64,000 nucleotides of DNA from CAZIUL01 sp964542475 (GCA_964542475.1 CAZIUL010000004.1:62001-126000), one strand, 5' to 3'. Shown: positions 33,967 to 43,314, numbered from the stretch's first letter. Notes: generated by a model not told the origin, from the letters alone. Numbers and translations: made by a program.

Positions 33967-34518
33967 TCAGCACGAGCCACATGGTTTTGCACCTCCTGCG
34001 CCCCCATTCACGATCTTCCACCCGGATCGCTTTGCTGCGGATGCAACAGCGTCACAGTAAAGATCGGCGTCGAAACGAAGCTCTCCCAGCGCCTTGATGG
34101 AGGCATCCGCAACCTCAGAGCCGGTCCTAATCACCAGGTATGTCTCCCTCCCCGGGGTGAAAAGTGCCTGCACTTCTCTGGCCCCGTGAACCGGTATTCC
34201 GGCCGCCTGGAAAAGGCACTCGGGCCAAAATGGCAAAACAAAAGCTCGAAGGTCACACCCCGGTCCGGCCGCAGCCCGCGCTTTCTCCTGTTCGCGCATC
34301 CTCTCGAGCATCTCATAGGCGTACAGGTGTAAAAACAGTTCGTCGGGAACCATCCGGCACGCCTGATCGTACTCGCCCAGGCGTGCCTGCTTCCTGATCG
34401 CCACGGCGTATTCACCTTCACCTGGCATAAGGTCTACAGCAGGACATTCCGGCACCTGCGGTCTGTCGCCATTAAAAAACGCCGGGTCGATCACACTGAT
34501 CAGGTTACCCTTGTTCAC
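33967..34518 (-). CDS. unrecognised protein ending in PCGSC
   Basis: 183 residues from a GTG at 34518, overlapping the upstream stop by GTGA, with GGGAGGTG upstream. I do not recognise a family. It reads as a small alpha/beta protein with a hydrophobic core (FVLPFWPECLFQAAGIPV) and ends GAGGAKPCGSC, a flexible glycine tail with two cysteines. The radical SAM protein of this operon carries a similar CGSC near its C-terminus, which may be chance or a shared metal motif. Co-translation with the kinase-like gene suggests a partner role. Confidence 0.55.
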   Translation of the reverse strand: MNKGNLISVIDPAFFNGDRPQVPECPAVDLMPGEGEYAVAIRKQARLGEYDQACRMVPDELFLHLYAYEMLERMREQEKARAAAGPGCDLRAFVLPFWPECLFQAAGIPVHGAREVQALFTPGRETYLVIRTGSEVADASIKALGELRFDADLYCDAVASAAKRSGWKIVNGGAGGAKPCGSC

Positions 34519-36104
34519 CGCACACCTCCCAGTCCGCGAGCCCGCAAAAGGCGCATTGCATCGTCGAGGATTACACCGCGGTTCTTTTCGAAAGAATCCA
34601 GTGCATCAAGGATCAAAAACCCGTGCTTTTCACCTAGATCCCGCAGCACGTGCCTGTAACGCGACAGCATGTAAGGGTTTTCATCCACGGTTTTTTCATC
34701 TCTTTCATGGATGCGCAGCAGGGCTTCGCCGGAGGGCACATCAAGAAGATAAATCCTGTCCGCCTCCGGATAGACACCGAGGAGCTCTTGCGAGAACGGA
34801 TCGTGATGATACCTGCCCGCACCAGCTGCGAAGTGTGTATAGATGTAGCGGTCGAAGATCAGCACATCGAACCGCTCGAAATCCTCCTGCACAGCGGAAC
34901 AGAAATACTTCACCGAATCGAAAGCCTTGATGATGCGCTGGAGCCGCCAAAGGTGAAGGTTGTTGGTATCTGCGCACTGCCTGGTCAGGTCGGTCACTGT
35001 GTCGTGAAAGATCCCGTGGCGGTAGATCTTTCGAACCCCGACCTTCAAACCCTCGCTCTCGATATACTCCCTCAACGCTTCCACATGGCTGGACTTGCCT
35101 GAACCGTCAGTGCCGCAGACACCGATGATGAGGGGGAGCCCGCCCTTATCGCTCTCAGCGGCGCCGTTCTTCTGATGCAGCAAGTCGCCGCATTCCCGGC
35201 CCGTGAAACGTGCCATCAAACCCTCGGTATATAGATCAACGCCTGCCATCGCGTAGTTTTCCATGGACTCGAAAAAGAAAAAGCGGTCCGGATAAAGGAG
35301 GCGCATCAGCTCATGGAAAAGCCTGCGCACCTCCTCTGAAAAACGATCCCCCGGCAAGATGCCCCACCACGAAAGCAAAAGCCTCGTGCGCGCGGGCTCC
35401 CGCGGTTCCGGATCGCCCGGAGACAGGGGCGGCTCTGTTACAAAATAAGGCAAAAGCCCTGCGCTGCTGAAGGAGCAGGGGTCCCTTGATACGGTGTTCA
35501 ACACATTCTCCAGCCGAGGCTTCAGCCCGGCACTCGGCACGAGAGGGAGTAGCCACGGGAAAGCCGCCCCACCAATCCCAATCATGCGTTTTGCCTGCTC
35601 GACGGAAAGAGGTTTCGCTCGAACATCAAACGCGCCGCCGCAGATCCCTTCAATGACAGCGGTGTACTCCTCCTGCTGCTCCGCCGCTGTTGCGGCCTCG
35701 GCCGCGTGAGCGAGAATCGATTCGAGTGGCTTCCGTTTTTTCGTGTCCTTCTTTTTTTCCGGTGTGTACGGAGGGGGACAACATCCGGGCATGGTGACAT
35801 CGATCCCCTCTCTCCGCAACTCCTGCACGAGCCACATCCAGAGCGAACGGCCCCTCGGACCTTCTTCTATCCGGATCCTGTCGGGATGCGATTCGAGTAT
35901 GCGTTCCCTCAAGCCCGAGCCTGAAAGAGAATCCATTGTCAGATCGAGAATGCGATCTCCGGTCTGCACTTCCTCTTTGCCGGAATCACGGGAACAAGCA
36001 GCACGCCGATTCAGAGAAAAAAGCTCCGGGTAGAGCCATGACAAGGGCCCGTCCGGCGGCACGATGTAAAGCTCGCTGTGCTTTGTTGGTGTCGTTTCTG
36101 TCAT
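34515..36104 (-). CDS. fusion protein: unknown N-terminal domain plus thymidylate-kinase-like P-loop domain
   Basis: 529 residues from ATG 36104, which overlaps the stop of the 335-residue gene (ATGA), indicating coupling; the frame is open further upstream but is not used. The first ~310 residues are unfamiliar, with hydrophobic stretches and a Lys-rich EKKKDTKKRKPLES. The last ~215 residues have Walker A GTDGSGKSSHVEAL (about 330), a LIFDRYIYTHFAAG motif like the DR(Y/F) of thymidylate kinase, and IYLLDVPSGEALLRIHERDE. The domain is a kinase of the TMK superfamily, but the substrate is probably a cyclitol or sugar rather than dTMP. Confidence 0.65.
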   Translation of the reverse strand: MTETTPTKHSELYIVPPDGPLSWLYPELFSLNRRAACSRDSGKEEVQTGDRILDLTMDSLSGSGLRERILESHPDRIRIEEGPRGRSLWMWLVQELRREGIDVTMPGCCPPPYTPEKKKDTKKRKPLESILAHAAEAATAAEQQEEYTAVIEGICGGAFDVRAKPLSVEQAKRMIGIGGAAFPWLLPLVPSAGLKPRLENVLNTVSRDPCSFSSAGLLPYFVTEPPLSPGDPEPREPARTRLLLSWWGILPGDRFSEEVRRLFHELMRLLYPDRFFFFESMENYAMAGVDLYTEGLMARFTGRECGDLLHQKNGAAESDKGGLPLIIGVCGTDGSGKSSHVEALREYIESEGLKVGVRKIYRHGIFHDTVTDLTRQCADTNNLHLWRLQRIIKAFDSVKYFCSAVQEDFERFDVLIFDRYIYTHFAAGAGRYHHDPFSQELLGVYPEADRIYLLDVPSGEALLRIHERDEKTVDENPYMLSRYRHVLRDLGEKHGFLILDALDSFEKNRGVILDDAMRLLRARGLGGVR

Positions 36105-37105
36105 GGCACGATGTTCTCGATCAGCTCGTCGTTGCGTTCGGGCAGGGCACATCCCGCGTACATTTCTTCAAGGGGATCCACGCCGGTCTCATAGAACCCG
36201 AGCACGCAATGGAAAAGCCCTGACAACCGTGGAAAACCCTCTTTGACCAGCTCCATCAAAGAAGCGCGAAACCGGCAACTCCCCATGCCGTATCGAAGAG
36301 CCCAGCAGGCACTGCCGTAAAATCCCCGGGTGCTGACAGGGCGGCTTTCAAAAGCCAGACGGAACCGCTCCGGACCTCCAGCCCTTTCAATAACTCCCGC
36401 GGCCTCCCTGATCCAGCGCAACGTGTCTTCAACCCCGTCATTGTCTTCGGACGGATAAGGCATGAGAAAGGCATGGAGCACATCGTTTCTTCCTGACACG
36501 GAAACGGCGGGCGCATCGATATCGGTACGTATGAAAAATATCTCGTTCACCCATGCTGGTATGGATCCCGCCCTGCCCCGAGTCACTCGCACAAGGCCGT
36601 GCTCTTTTTTTTCGAACACAACCCCACACCGAGGAACGTCCTCTCCCTTTTCAACCATCAAGAGCACAGGGGCCGGTTTGTCTGAAAAAACCGTGCTGTT
36701 CCCGGAGAGGTCGATGGTTTTTGCGGATGCTTCGAGCTTTTTTGAAATCTCCGCGACGATGTCATATCCGTCACCCGCTGACAGGAACGGATCGCTGACA
36801 CGCATACCCGCAAAACGAGCGGCTTTGCGCAGAGTATCGGCCGCAGTGCGGTCGTGCATCGTTCCAGCCACAACTGTCTCGACAGCCCCCGCTTTTCTTG
36901 TTTCCCGCGCAACCTTGGAAGCCGGGAAACCGGATGCCCCGGGATCGAAAAAAACGTTCATCCCCTGTTCCCGCCGGGCTGAAACCATGCGGGCAAGGCG
37001 CGCGGTCAGCACAGCGCGATCAAGGTCAGGCAGGAACAGGCCTCCCATGTATTCGAACTCGGGAGGCATCAGCACCCACACGCTTTCTTCAGCAGATCCT
37101 GTCAT
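36101..37105 (-). CDS. unrecognised 335-residue protein of the putative cyclitol operon
   Basis: ATG 37105 is two bases after the isomerase stop; the longer frame to 37327 overlaps that gene and is rejected. I do not recognise a family. There are runs such as EYMGGLFLPDLDRAVLTARL, MNVFFDPGASGFPASKVA, DDPFLSAGDG-like SDPFLSAGDGYDIVAEISKK and TMHDRTAADTLRKAARFAG. The latter half has LMVEKGEDVPRCG. It may be an enzyme with a nucleotide- or sugar-binding fold. It is between the isomerase and the TMK-like fusion, and the ATGA overlap binds them together. Confidence 0.6.
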   Translation of the reverse strand: MTGSAEESVWVLMPPEFEYMGGLFLPDLDRAVLTARLARMVSARREQGMNVFFDPGASGFPASKVARETRKAGAVETVVAGTMHDRTAADTLRKAARFAGMRVSDPFLSAGDGYDIVAEISKKLEASAKTIDLSGNSTVFSDKPAPVLLMVEKGEDVPRCGVVFEKKEHGLVRVTRGRAGSIPAWVNEIFFIRTDIDAPAVSVSGRNDVLHAFLMPYPSEDNDGVEDTLRWIREAAGVIERAGGPERFRLAFESRPVSTRGFYGSACWALRYGMGSCRFRASLMELVKEGFPRLSGLFHCVLGFYETGVDPLEEMYAGCALPERNDELIENIVP

Positions 37106-37107
37106 AG

Positions 37108-38067
37108 TTACCACCACCTGCGCTCCCGCTTGCCATCGGGCAGAAGCGGTTTCAGCTCCGCAACCGCCTTTTTTAAACCATCCTGAGGATCGAACACGGG
37201 ATCTTCGTTCTCCACGGCCAGGTAGCCGTTGTAGCCCGTGAGACTCAACTCGCTGATTAAACGCTTCCAGGATAAGTCCCCCCACCCCGGAATGCGGAAC
37301 CGGAAGCCGCGGCCGGGACGGTCCCACGGCCCGTGTGCCAGCAATCCCGAGCGTGCAGCGTTGTGTGAAACCAGCTCCCCGTCCTTGGCGTGAACGTGAA
37401 AGATCCTGTCCTTAAGCTCGGCCGCGAAAAGGACCGGGTCCACGCCTGCCAGCATCAGGTTCGCGGGGTCAAGGTTGAACCCCCACCGGGGATGTGCGCC
37501 CAGTAGATCCACACTTTCAAGCGCAGTTTCCGTGTTGTACACGAACTGCTTCGGATGTGGTTCGTGGGCAAAATTCACACCCAGCACATCGAAACCGTCA
37601 AGAAGCTCTCCCACGCGCTCCTGAAATACAGGTGCCATGGATTCCCATCCGTCTGGATCGGGCCATGGAAAGAAACGCGAGTAGTCCTCGCAGCCGACGA
37701 AGCCGACAACGAGTCCGGTTTCAAGCTCGGCTGCAAGCCGAGCGGTTTTCCGGAGACGTTCCCTGCCGTATGCCAGCTTCTCGTCGGGGCTGCCCGCATG
37801 AATCAGATCGGTGTCCTTATGATACGGTCCCAGCAGAAGCTGCCCTTCTTGATGGTTGGAAACGGCCGAGATTTCGATGCCGTACCCTGCGATCTTCGCC
37901 TTGAAAGGCTCCAAGCCTCCCGAGAGAAGATCATCCAGATCCACCAGCGGACTCTTTGCGTCTACAGGCAGCTCCAGAGCGCTCACACCCAGATCAGCCA
38001 TGAACTTGAGCACGCCATCCAGGCCGAGCTTGTAAAGAGGCTGCGGGCAAATGGAAAGTTTCATCAT
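37108..38067 (-). CDS. sugar phosphate isomerase/epimerase (TIM barrel)
   Basis: 319 residues. AP endonuclease-2/xylose isomerase-like TIM barrel: KLSICPQPLYKLGLDGVLKF at the start, FVGCEDYSRFFPWPDP, NFAHEPHPKQFV (metal His/Glu), GFNLDPANLMLAGVD, and FHVHAKDGELV with GWGDLSWKRLISELSLTGY and LAVENEDPVF. These are the typical metal-site motifs. It likely isomerises or epimerises an intermediate. It is 51 bases below the radical SAM gene. Confidence 0.85.
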   Translation of the reverse strand: MMKLSICPQPLYKLGLDGVLKFMADLGVSALELPVDAKSPLVDLDDLLSGGLEPFKAKIAGYGIEISAVSNHQEGQLLLGPYHKDTDLIHAGSPDEKLAYGRERLRKTARLAAELETGLVVGFVGCEDYSRFFPWPDPDGWESMAPVFQERVGELLDGFDVLGVNFAHEPHPKQFVYNTETALESVDLLGAHPRWGFNLDPANLMLAGVDPVLFAAELKDRIFHVHAKDGELVSHNAARSGLLAHGPWDRPGRGFRFRIPGWGDLSWKRLISELSLTGYNGYLAVENEDPVFDPQDGLKKAVAELKPLLPDGKRERRWW

Positions 38068-38118
38068 TCTATACCTTTCAAGCCACGGTCATACGACGGT
38101 TCAGCACCATGCACCAAA

Positions 38119-39072
38119 TCAGATCAGGTACGGATAATCGCACGATCCGCAGGGCAGATTCTTTGGCAAAACGCCCCGAATATGTGCGCGCCTGACATCC
38201 ATCATTGCACGGCTGTTCCACAGCTCCTCCAGGGGCGTCGACCGGATGTTTCCAATGACCGTGGTTCTCATCCAGTCGCAGTTGCAAAGCACCATGTCAC
38301 CGTTGAAGAGAACGTACGCCTTTACGAAAGGCCGCTGGCACGCTGTCATGGTATCTGACTTCGAAACGCTTCCGCCCGCCTTTTCCGTGTCGATCAGGCC
38401 TGCCCTGTTGGTAACGGGTTTCAGATAAACCGGCAGCCCTGTCCTGTCCCTGAACTCTTTTGCGCCTTCCTCCATGCCGGGGAAACTCAAGCCGACCACC
38501 TTGATCCGCATTCCCCCCAGTTGCCCACCCTGCAGCAGCCTCCCCACATCGGCCAGGTTTCTCATCACCTGATCGAAGTCAATCCCTTTTGTCACGCGGT
38601 TGTGGCTGGCCCTGTCAAAACCGTTTATGGACACGTTGATCTCGTCCATGCCGGCATGTGCAAGGGAAAGCGTCCGATCGCCGGTGAGCAGGAGACCGTT
38701 CGTAAAAACAAGCGCCCAGGTGTCCGGGTCCATGGACTTCAGGTGAGTGGTAAACCGATCGAGACGGGGGTCCAGCAGGGGTTCGTTCATCAGGAAAAGG
38801 CTCGTTCTTTCCACACCGCGGCCCTTGATCTGATCCACTACCTCATTAAACAGCTCTTCGGCCATCTCGCCCTGTGGAAGAATTGACCTTGTTTCGGGAT
38901 ATGGGCAGGTTGTGCACATTCCGTTACAAAGACTCGATGTCTGGATCTGGATCTTCACAAAGAAAGGAAGACTGTGGACTTCAAGGTTATCCGGGGTCAG
39001 ATCACCTCCCCTCAGCTTGCGCAGAAGCTCTTTTTCGCTTCGGCCTTCCGTGATGCGGTCGTACCTTGTCAT
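38119..39072 (-). CDS. radical SAM/SPASM protein
   Basis: 317 residues. The radical SAM cluster motif is at C49, C53, C56 in SSLCNGMCTTCPYPE, with GRGVERTSLFLMNEPLLDPR as the GGE-like strand and LVFTNGLLL. A SPASM-like C-terminal cluster region has ACQRPFVKAYVLFNGDMVLC, then NIRSTPLEELWNS and CGSCDYP. Such enzymes modify peptides or sugars, including cyclitol dehydrogenations. The best-known sugar example is 2-deoxystreptamine dehydrogenase BtrN. It overlaps the GH4 gene by one base (TAATG type). This fits an aminocyclitol oxidation role. Confidence 0.85.
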   Translation of the reverse strand: MTRYDRITEGRSEKELLRKLRGGDLTPDNLEVHSLPFFVKIQIQTSSLCNGMCTTCPYPETRSILPQGEMAEELFNEVVDQIKGRGVERTSLFLMNEPLLDPRLDRFTTHLKSMDPDTWALVFTNGLLLTGDRTLSLAHAGMDEINVSINGFDRASHNRVTKGIDFDQVMRNLADVGRLLQGGQLGGMRIKVVGLSFPGMEEGAKEFRDRTGLPVYLKPVTNRAGLIDTEKAGGSVSKSDTMTACQRPFVKAYVLFNGDMVLCNCDWMRTTVIGNIRSTPLEELWNSRAMMDVRRAHIRGVLPKNLPCGSCDYPYLI

Positions 39073-40442
39073 TAACCTGTGCTCCCTTCATCCGAGCGCG
39101 CGGCGGCCCCTTCCATCGTTTTGAGCACATCCGGAACCATGGCCCTGCACTTGTCCAGGCTGATTCCCTGCGGATGAACGCTCAGCGCATCGATCACACG
39201 ATCGGCAGTGGGTTCCATGGCCGCTGCAAGCGCCGCCTCCTCGAAACAAACGACCTTTCTTAGGAAACTCAGAAACGGCTCGAGCTTCCCATCGTGTATA
39301 GGACCTGGTCCTTTGAACGGGATCATTCGCGTGCCGGACGGATCAAGGATGCATCTCTTCTCGACTATCGATTCAGGAGGCAATCCGGGGATATCCCCCC
39401 CGTTCATTTCCGTGACATACAAACATTGCTCACCGCCGCCCAGGAGAGCGCAAACAGCCGGTACAAGCGCCATCTCGAACCACAGAAGACTTCGGTTGCT
39501 CAGCAGCCCCGGCAGGTCCGGCTCATCCGCCCGCATGTAATGCTCAATCAGTTTCCGGGACAGATGGTCGAGCTCCTCCCCCCGGCTCGCTCGCTTGGCC
39601 TCGAGTTTTTTCGCTTCGCCTTCGGTGTTGTAATACAGGCGCATGTAATACAAGGGCAGTGCGCCGAGTTTTCTCATCACTGCGGGATCGATCTTGAAAA
39701 ATCCGGCCTTCTCAGGATATCGCTCGATTTTTTCGAACAGAAGCGGCAAAAGGTCTCGTCCCTCGCGGGCAAGCCGCACGAACCAGCCCTGGTGGTTCAA
39801 TCCGAGGTAGTCGGCTTCCACACCCTCCAAACGGCAGTCAAGAAGGGAGAGCGCCTTCTCCAGCGTAATGGCGGGTAGTTCGCAAAGGCCAAAAGGCCTG
39901 ATGCCGGAAACCGTTTTCAAGCCGGCGAGCAGGATCCCCATGGGATTGGTCATGTTGATGAACCATGCCCCGGAAGAAGCCTCGGCAGCCTGCCTGGCCG
40001 CATCAAGCACGATCGGCAGACCGCGTATGGCTGATGCCAGCCCTCCCGGTCCGATGGTTTCATCGCCCGGCAGGCCGAAGCTCAAGGGAAAGAGTTCATC
40101 GTGCGTGCGTCCCGCCCAGCCGCCTATCCTCATCTGGTTAATAACAATCACGGCATCGCATGCAGCGTCTTTGATAGAGGTGGTATAGGAGTACTCATGC
40201 GGCACGGAGCGGCGCCTGACATGACGGTTGCAAAAGCGCGCCACACAGGCGAGCTTCTTCTCGTCACGTCCATGAAGGCGCACCTCCAGAGGGGGCAAAT
40301 CCCTGGCCCTGTCCGCCAGAACGCTTGCGAACGCGGGGGTAAAAGCGGATGATCCTCCCAGCACCGCCAGGACCTTCTGTCCGGATGCCGGGCAGGGCGC
40401 CCCATCACTGTTCGAAGTAACGTCTGACCTGTTCGCAGGCAT
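39072..40442 (-). CDS. GH4-type NAD-dependent glycosidase/dehydrogenase-like protein
   Basis: 456 residues from ATG 40442, preferred because AGGTGG lies upstream; a 57-base longer frame only extends into the aminotransferase. GH4 motifs: LAVLGGSSAFTPAFASVLAD (NAD loop), GRDEKKLACVARFC, NMTNPMGILL, GLCELP (metal Cys) and GLNHQGWFVRL. GH4 enzymes oxidise a sugar C3 by NAD and Mn2+ before cleavage. In this operon it could act as an NAD-dependent oxidoreductase on a cyclitol. Overlaps the aminotransferase end by 38 bases. Confidence 0.8.
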   Translation of the reverse strand: MPANRSDVTSNSDGAPCPASGQKVLAVLGGSSAFTPAFASVLADRARDLPPLEVRLHGRDEKKLACVARFCNRHVRRRSVPHEYSYTTSIKDAACDAVIVINQMRIGGWAGRTHDELFPLSFGLPGDETIGPGGLASAIRGLPIVLDAARQAAEASSGAWFINMTNPMGILLAGLKTVSGIRPFGLCELPAITLEKALSLLDCRLEGVEADYLGLNHQGWFVRLAREGRDLLPLLFEKIERYPEKAGFFKIDPAVMRKLGALPLYYMRLYYNTEGEAKKLEAKRASRGEELDHLSRKLIEHYMRADEPDLPGLLSNRSLLWFEMALVPAVCALLGGGEQCLYVTEMNGGDIPGLPPESIVEKRCILDPSGTRMIPFKGPGPIHDGKLEPFLSFLRKVVCFEEAALAAAMEPTADRVIDALSVHPQGISLDKCRAMVPDVLKTMEGAAARSDEGSTG

Positions 40443-41532
40443 ACTCCACCTGATCGTTTCTGAGTTCCGGTGCAATCGGGAGAGACAGCACCGTATCACT
40501 CAACTCCTCGGTCACCGGGAAATCACCCCTGCCGTACCCGAGATCCGTGTCCAGTTTTTGAAGGTGAGGGGGAACAGGATAGTGAAGCCCCGCGTTCACC
40601 CCGGATGATTTGAGATAACGCCTGAGCTCATCCCTGCGCGATGTCCTGACCACGAACAAATGATAGACATGGCTTTTTCCGCCGGGGTCATGGGGCAGGA
40701 TCAGCTCATTTACACCTTGCAGCTCCTTTCTATAGACAGCGGCCAAAGCGCGGCGGCGCTCGTTCATGGCATCCAGGTTTTTCAGCTTGATCCTGAGGAT
40801 CGCCGCCTGGATCGTGTCCAGCTTCGTGTTGGGAGCAATGAAACCGATGTCGTACTTGTTCACTTTGCCGAGGTTTCGGAGCATCTTGATCCGGTCAGCC
40901 AGTTCGGCGTCCGACGTGGTCAGCATCCCCCCGTCACCAAAGGCACCGAGGTTCTTGCTCGGGTGAAAACTGAAACAGCCCGCCATCCCATACGCCCCTG
41001 CCCTGCGCGAATCCGGTCCCTGGGCGCCGTGGGCCTGGGCCGCGTCTTCCACCACTGCAACCCCTTTTTCGGTACAAAGCGCTGTGATTTCTTCCATCGG
41101 CGCAAGCGCACCATAGAGGTGCACCGGAATCACAGCCGCTGTGCTTTTCGTGAACGCGCTCTTCACGCCCTCGAGGGACAGGTTCATTGTGCGTGGATCA
41201 GGGTCCACGAGAACCGGCTTAGCACCCTGCATCACGATCGCGCTCACAGTTGCCATGAAGGTGTTAGCAGCGGTGATGACTTCGTCTCCCTGTCCCACTC
41301 CGATGGCTCGAAGCGCAAGATACAAGGCATCCGTTCCGGAGTTGAGCCCGATGGCACAGCGCGTGCCCGTGAACGCTGCAAACTCGCCCTCGAAGCTGTC
41401 CACGGACTTGCCCAGAACCGGGTTTTCCTCTGTAAAAACCTTCTCCAGCTCCGGGAGGAGTTCAGGCAGCAGCGCCTTATATTGAAGGGGGTAATCCTTG
41501 GAGGGAACCCTGTATTCTTTTTTGCTACTCAT
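40405..41532 (-). CDS. DegT/DnrJ/EryC1/StrS aminotransferase
   Basis: 375 residues from ATG 41532, which overlaps the ROK stop by 8 bases. PLP-binding signature SFHPSKNLGAFGDGG with the internal Lys, AFTGTRCAIGLNSGTDALYLALRA, and EVITAANTFMATVSA are typical of sugar aminotransferases that make amino sugars and aminocyclitols. It would put an amino group on a keto-cyclitol made by the GH4-like or radical SAM protein. It uses a sugar/cyclitol ketone and Glu or Gln. Confidence 0.9.
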   Translation of the reverse strand: MSSKKEYRVPSKDYPLQYKALLPELLPELEKVFTEENPVLGKSVDSFEGEFAAFTGTRCAIGLNSGTDALYLALRAIGVGQGDEVITAANTFMATVSAIVMQGAKPVLVDPDPRTMNLSLEGVKSAFTKSTAAVIPVHLYGALAPMEEITALCTEKGVAVVEDAAQAHGAQGPDSRRAGAYGMAGCFSFHPSKNLGAFGDGGMLTTSDAELADRIKMLRNLGKVNKYDIGFIAPNTKLDTIQAAILRIKLKNLDAMNERRRALAAVYRKELQGVNELILPHDPGGKSHVYHLFVVRTSRRDELRRYLKSSGVNAGLHYPVPPHLQKLDTDLGYGRGDFPVTEELSDTVLSLPIAPELRNDQVEYACEQVRRYFEQ

Positions 41533-42520
41533 CCTTTTTCTTCTTTTCGATATGATCCATAATAAGGCCGGCAGCACCCAGTGCCCCGACTTCCGTACCC
41601 ACGATTGACATGCTTATTCGGGCATGATCTGCCGACTCATCGAAAGCCCTGGCGCTCGCCTCGTCCTTGACCAGATCCAGGTAACGCTCTCCAAGCACGG
41701 ACACACCCCCGGTGAGGACGACCTGATCCGGGTTGAATATGTTGATAAGGTTGGCCACTCCGGCACCGAGCGCTCTCGCGCCTTCCTCGATAGCCCTGGC
41801 TGCTGCTGCATCGCCCCTGGACGCGGCCTCGCTGATTTTCTCCACCGATATCGGTTCGGGAAGGCCTTTCAAAAGGCTTTCATCGTAAAGAGCTGCAAGT
41901 TCGTGTGCCTTTTCAGAGATCGCGCTTCCGGATGCAAGCATATTCAGGCAGCCTTTGTTGCCGCACCAGCACGTCTTCCCGTGCCAGTCAATGGAGGTGT
42001 TTCCAAACTCGGCGGAGGTGCCGGTCGCTCCACGGAAAATGCGCCCATCGATAATGATGGCGCCACCGATCCCGGTGCCAACGGTAAGCAACACCATGTT
42101 CAAGCCGGAAGGAGAGCCAAGCGCGATGTATTCGCCGTATCCCGCAGCTGTTGCGTCGTTGTCCACGAAAACAGGCAGTTCGTCCATTTCAGCCGAAAGA
42201 GTGGATGCAAGCGGGAACGCTTCCCATCCGGGCAGCATTATGGAGCTCGACACCCGGCCTTTTTTCCAGTCAACGAGCCCAGCGAATCCCACTCCGATCC
42301 CGCTTGCAGGACCGTGCCGCTCGATCAGGGTACGGCAAAGAGAAGCAGCGCGTTCAACTACCGCGCCCGGCCCCTCCTGCCGCAGCGTTTCCAGCTTCAG
42401 GCTGCCAAGCATTTGATGGCTGTTGTTCATGGAGATCCCCAGGATCTTCGTCGCGCCTATGTCCAGGCCAATCCATCGGGTTTTGTCTTTTTTTTCTTCC
42501 ACGCTCTGTTTTCTTTTCAA
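41525..42520 (-). CDS. ROK-family sugar kinase
   Basis: 331 residues; the start is uncertain: TTG at 42520 or GTG at 42502, neither with a strong ribosome site. ATP-binding WIGLDIGATKILGISM, VFVDNDATAAGYGEY, LLTVGTGIGGAIIIDGRIF and the ROK zinc motif CWCGNKGCLN are clear. It phosphorylates a sugar. ROK-type kinases act as C7-cyclitol kinases in acarbose and validamycin pathways, a link I recall rather than have tested. It lies between the NTP transferase (16 bases) and aminotransferase (overlap). Confidence 0.85.
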   Translation of the reverse strand: MKRKQSVEEKKDKTRWIGLDIGATKILGISMNNSHQMLGSLKLETLRQEGPGAVVERAASLCRTLIERHGPASGIGVGFAGLVDWKKGRVSSSIMLPGWEAFPLASTLSAEMDELPVFVDNDATAAGYGEYIALGSPSGLNMVLLTVGTGIGGAIIIDGRIFRGATGTSAEFGNTSIDWHGKTCWCGNKGCLNMLASGSAISEKAHELAALYDESLLKGLPEPISVEKISEAASRGDAAAARAIEEGARALGAGVANLINIFNPDQVVLTGGVSVLGERYLDLVKDEASARAFDESADHARISMSIVGTEVGALGAAGLIMDHIEKKKKDE

Positions 42521-42536
42521 GGGGAACGGAAACCAT

Positions 42537-43280
42537 TCAGGATGCGGTCACTCGATCAGGATCGATGCCGAACGCCACGGGGTCCTGCAGGAACATTTCA
42601 CGGGCCGAACTCAGATCCTCTTCGTTGTTGATGTCCAGCCACAGCTCGGTGTGGTAATACTCCTTGACGTTCAGCTTTACCTCTATTGCGTTCTTCACGA
42701 GGTTTGGAAACTGGAGCCACTCCCCTCCCTTGATAAGAGACAGCACGGGGGGCTCTATCAGGTAGATCCCCGAAGAAATCCTGTACGATTTCACAGGCTT
42801 TTCGAGATAGTCAAGAACCTGGTAATTGGGCCCGGTTATGACCTCGCCTAGAGTCAGACGTTTGTGCTCGGTGTGCGTCGCAATGGTCATGTCAGCGTTG
42901 TTTTTCCTGTGGAACTCGAACATGTCCTTCAGGTCGATTCCGGAAAGAAGATCTCCGTTGGCGACAAGCACTGTTTTCTTCAGGTCCTTCAGGTTCACCA
43001 AGGCACCGATTGTACCGAGAGGCTCGTCTTCAACAATGAACTTGAAAGATTCCGTGTCCATGTCTTCGCATTTATCGAGATGGTCTATGACCATCTCGGC
43101 CTTGTAGCGAAGCGCAAGGCGTATGTCGCTGAACCCGGCCTTGAGAAGCTGACGGGCCATGATTTCAATCAGCGGGATCCCACCGAGATCAACAAGGGGT
43201 TTGGGTATGGAGGGGCGGGTTTTTGCCATGCGAGTGCCTTCGCCGCCTGCCATTATGAGAGCCACGGATTTTCCAGGCAT
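42537..43280 (-). CDS. sugar-phosphate nucleotidyltransferase
   Basis: 247 residues from ATG 43280, which has GAGG about nine bases upstream. Alternative ATG at 43289. The nucleotide loop LIMAGGEGTRMAKTRPSIPKPL holds the GxGTR signature, then VANGDLLSGIDLKDMF and GIYLIEPPVLSLI. It activates a sugar- or cyclitol-1-phosphate with NTP. The product of the ROK kinase step would be a suitable substrate. The cyclase, cupin, this enzyme and the kinase are contiguous. Confidence 0.9.
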   Translation of the reverse strand: MPGKSVALIMAGGEGTRMAKTRPSIPKPLVDLGGIPLIEIMARQLLKAGFSDIRLALRYKAEMVIDHLDKCEDMDTESFKFIVEDEPLGTIGALVNLKDLKKTVLVANGDLLSGIDLKDMFEFHRKNNADMTIATHTEHKRLTLGEVITGPNYQVLDYLEKPVKSYRISSGIYLIEPPVLSLIKGGEWLQFPNLVKNAIEVKLNVKEYYHTELWLDINNEEDLSSAREMFLQDPVAFGIDPDRVTAS

Positions 43281-43314
43281 TTGATTCATCCTCAAACTAT
43301 CAACCAAAGGGCTG

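Noticed and set aside
34515..36104. Second thymidylate kinase
   Set aside because: A normal tmk is present at 2563-3183, and this one has a large extra domain and sits in a sugar operon; the domain is TMK-like only.
36462..37241. 259-codon plus-strand open frame
   Set aside because: Antisense to the 335-residue and isomerase genes, with no start signal or recognisable motif.
33479..39072. RiPP cluster around the radical SAM/SPASM gene
   Set aside because: No leader-type precursor peptide or RiPP recognition protein is seen; the surrounding enzymes act on sugars.
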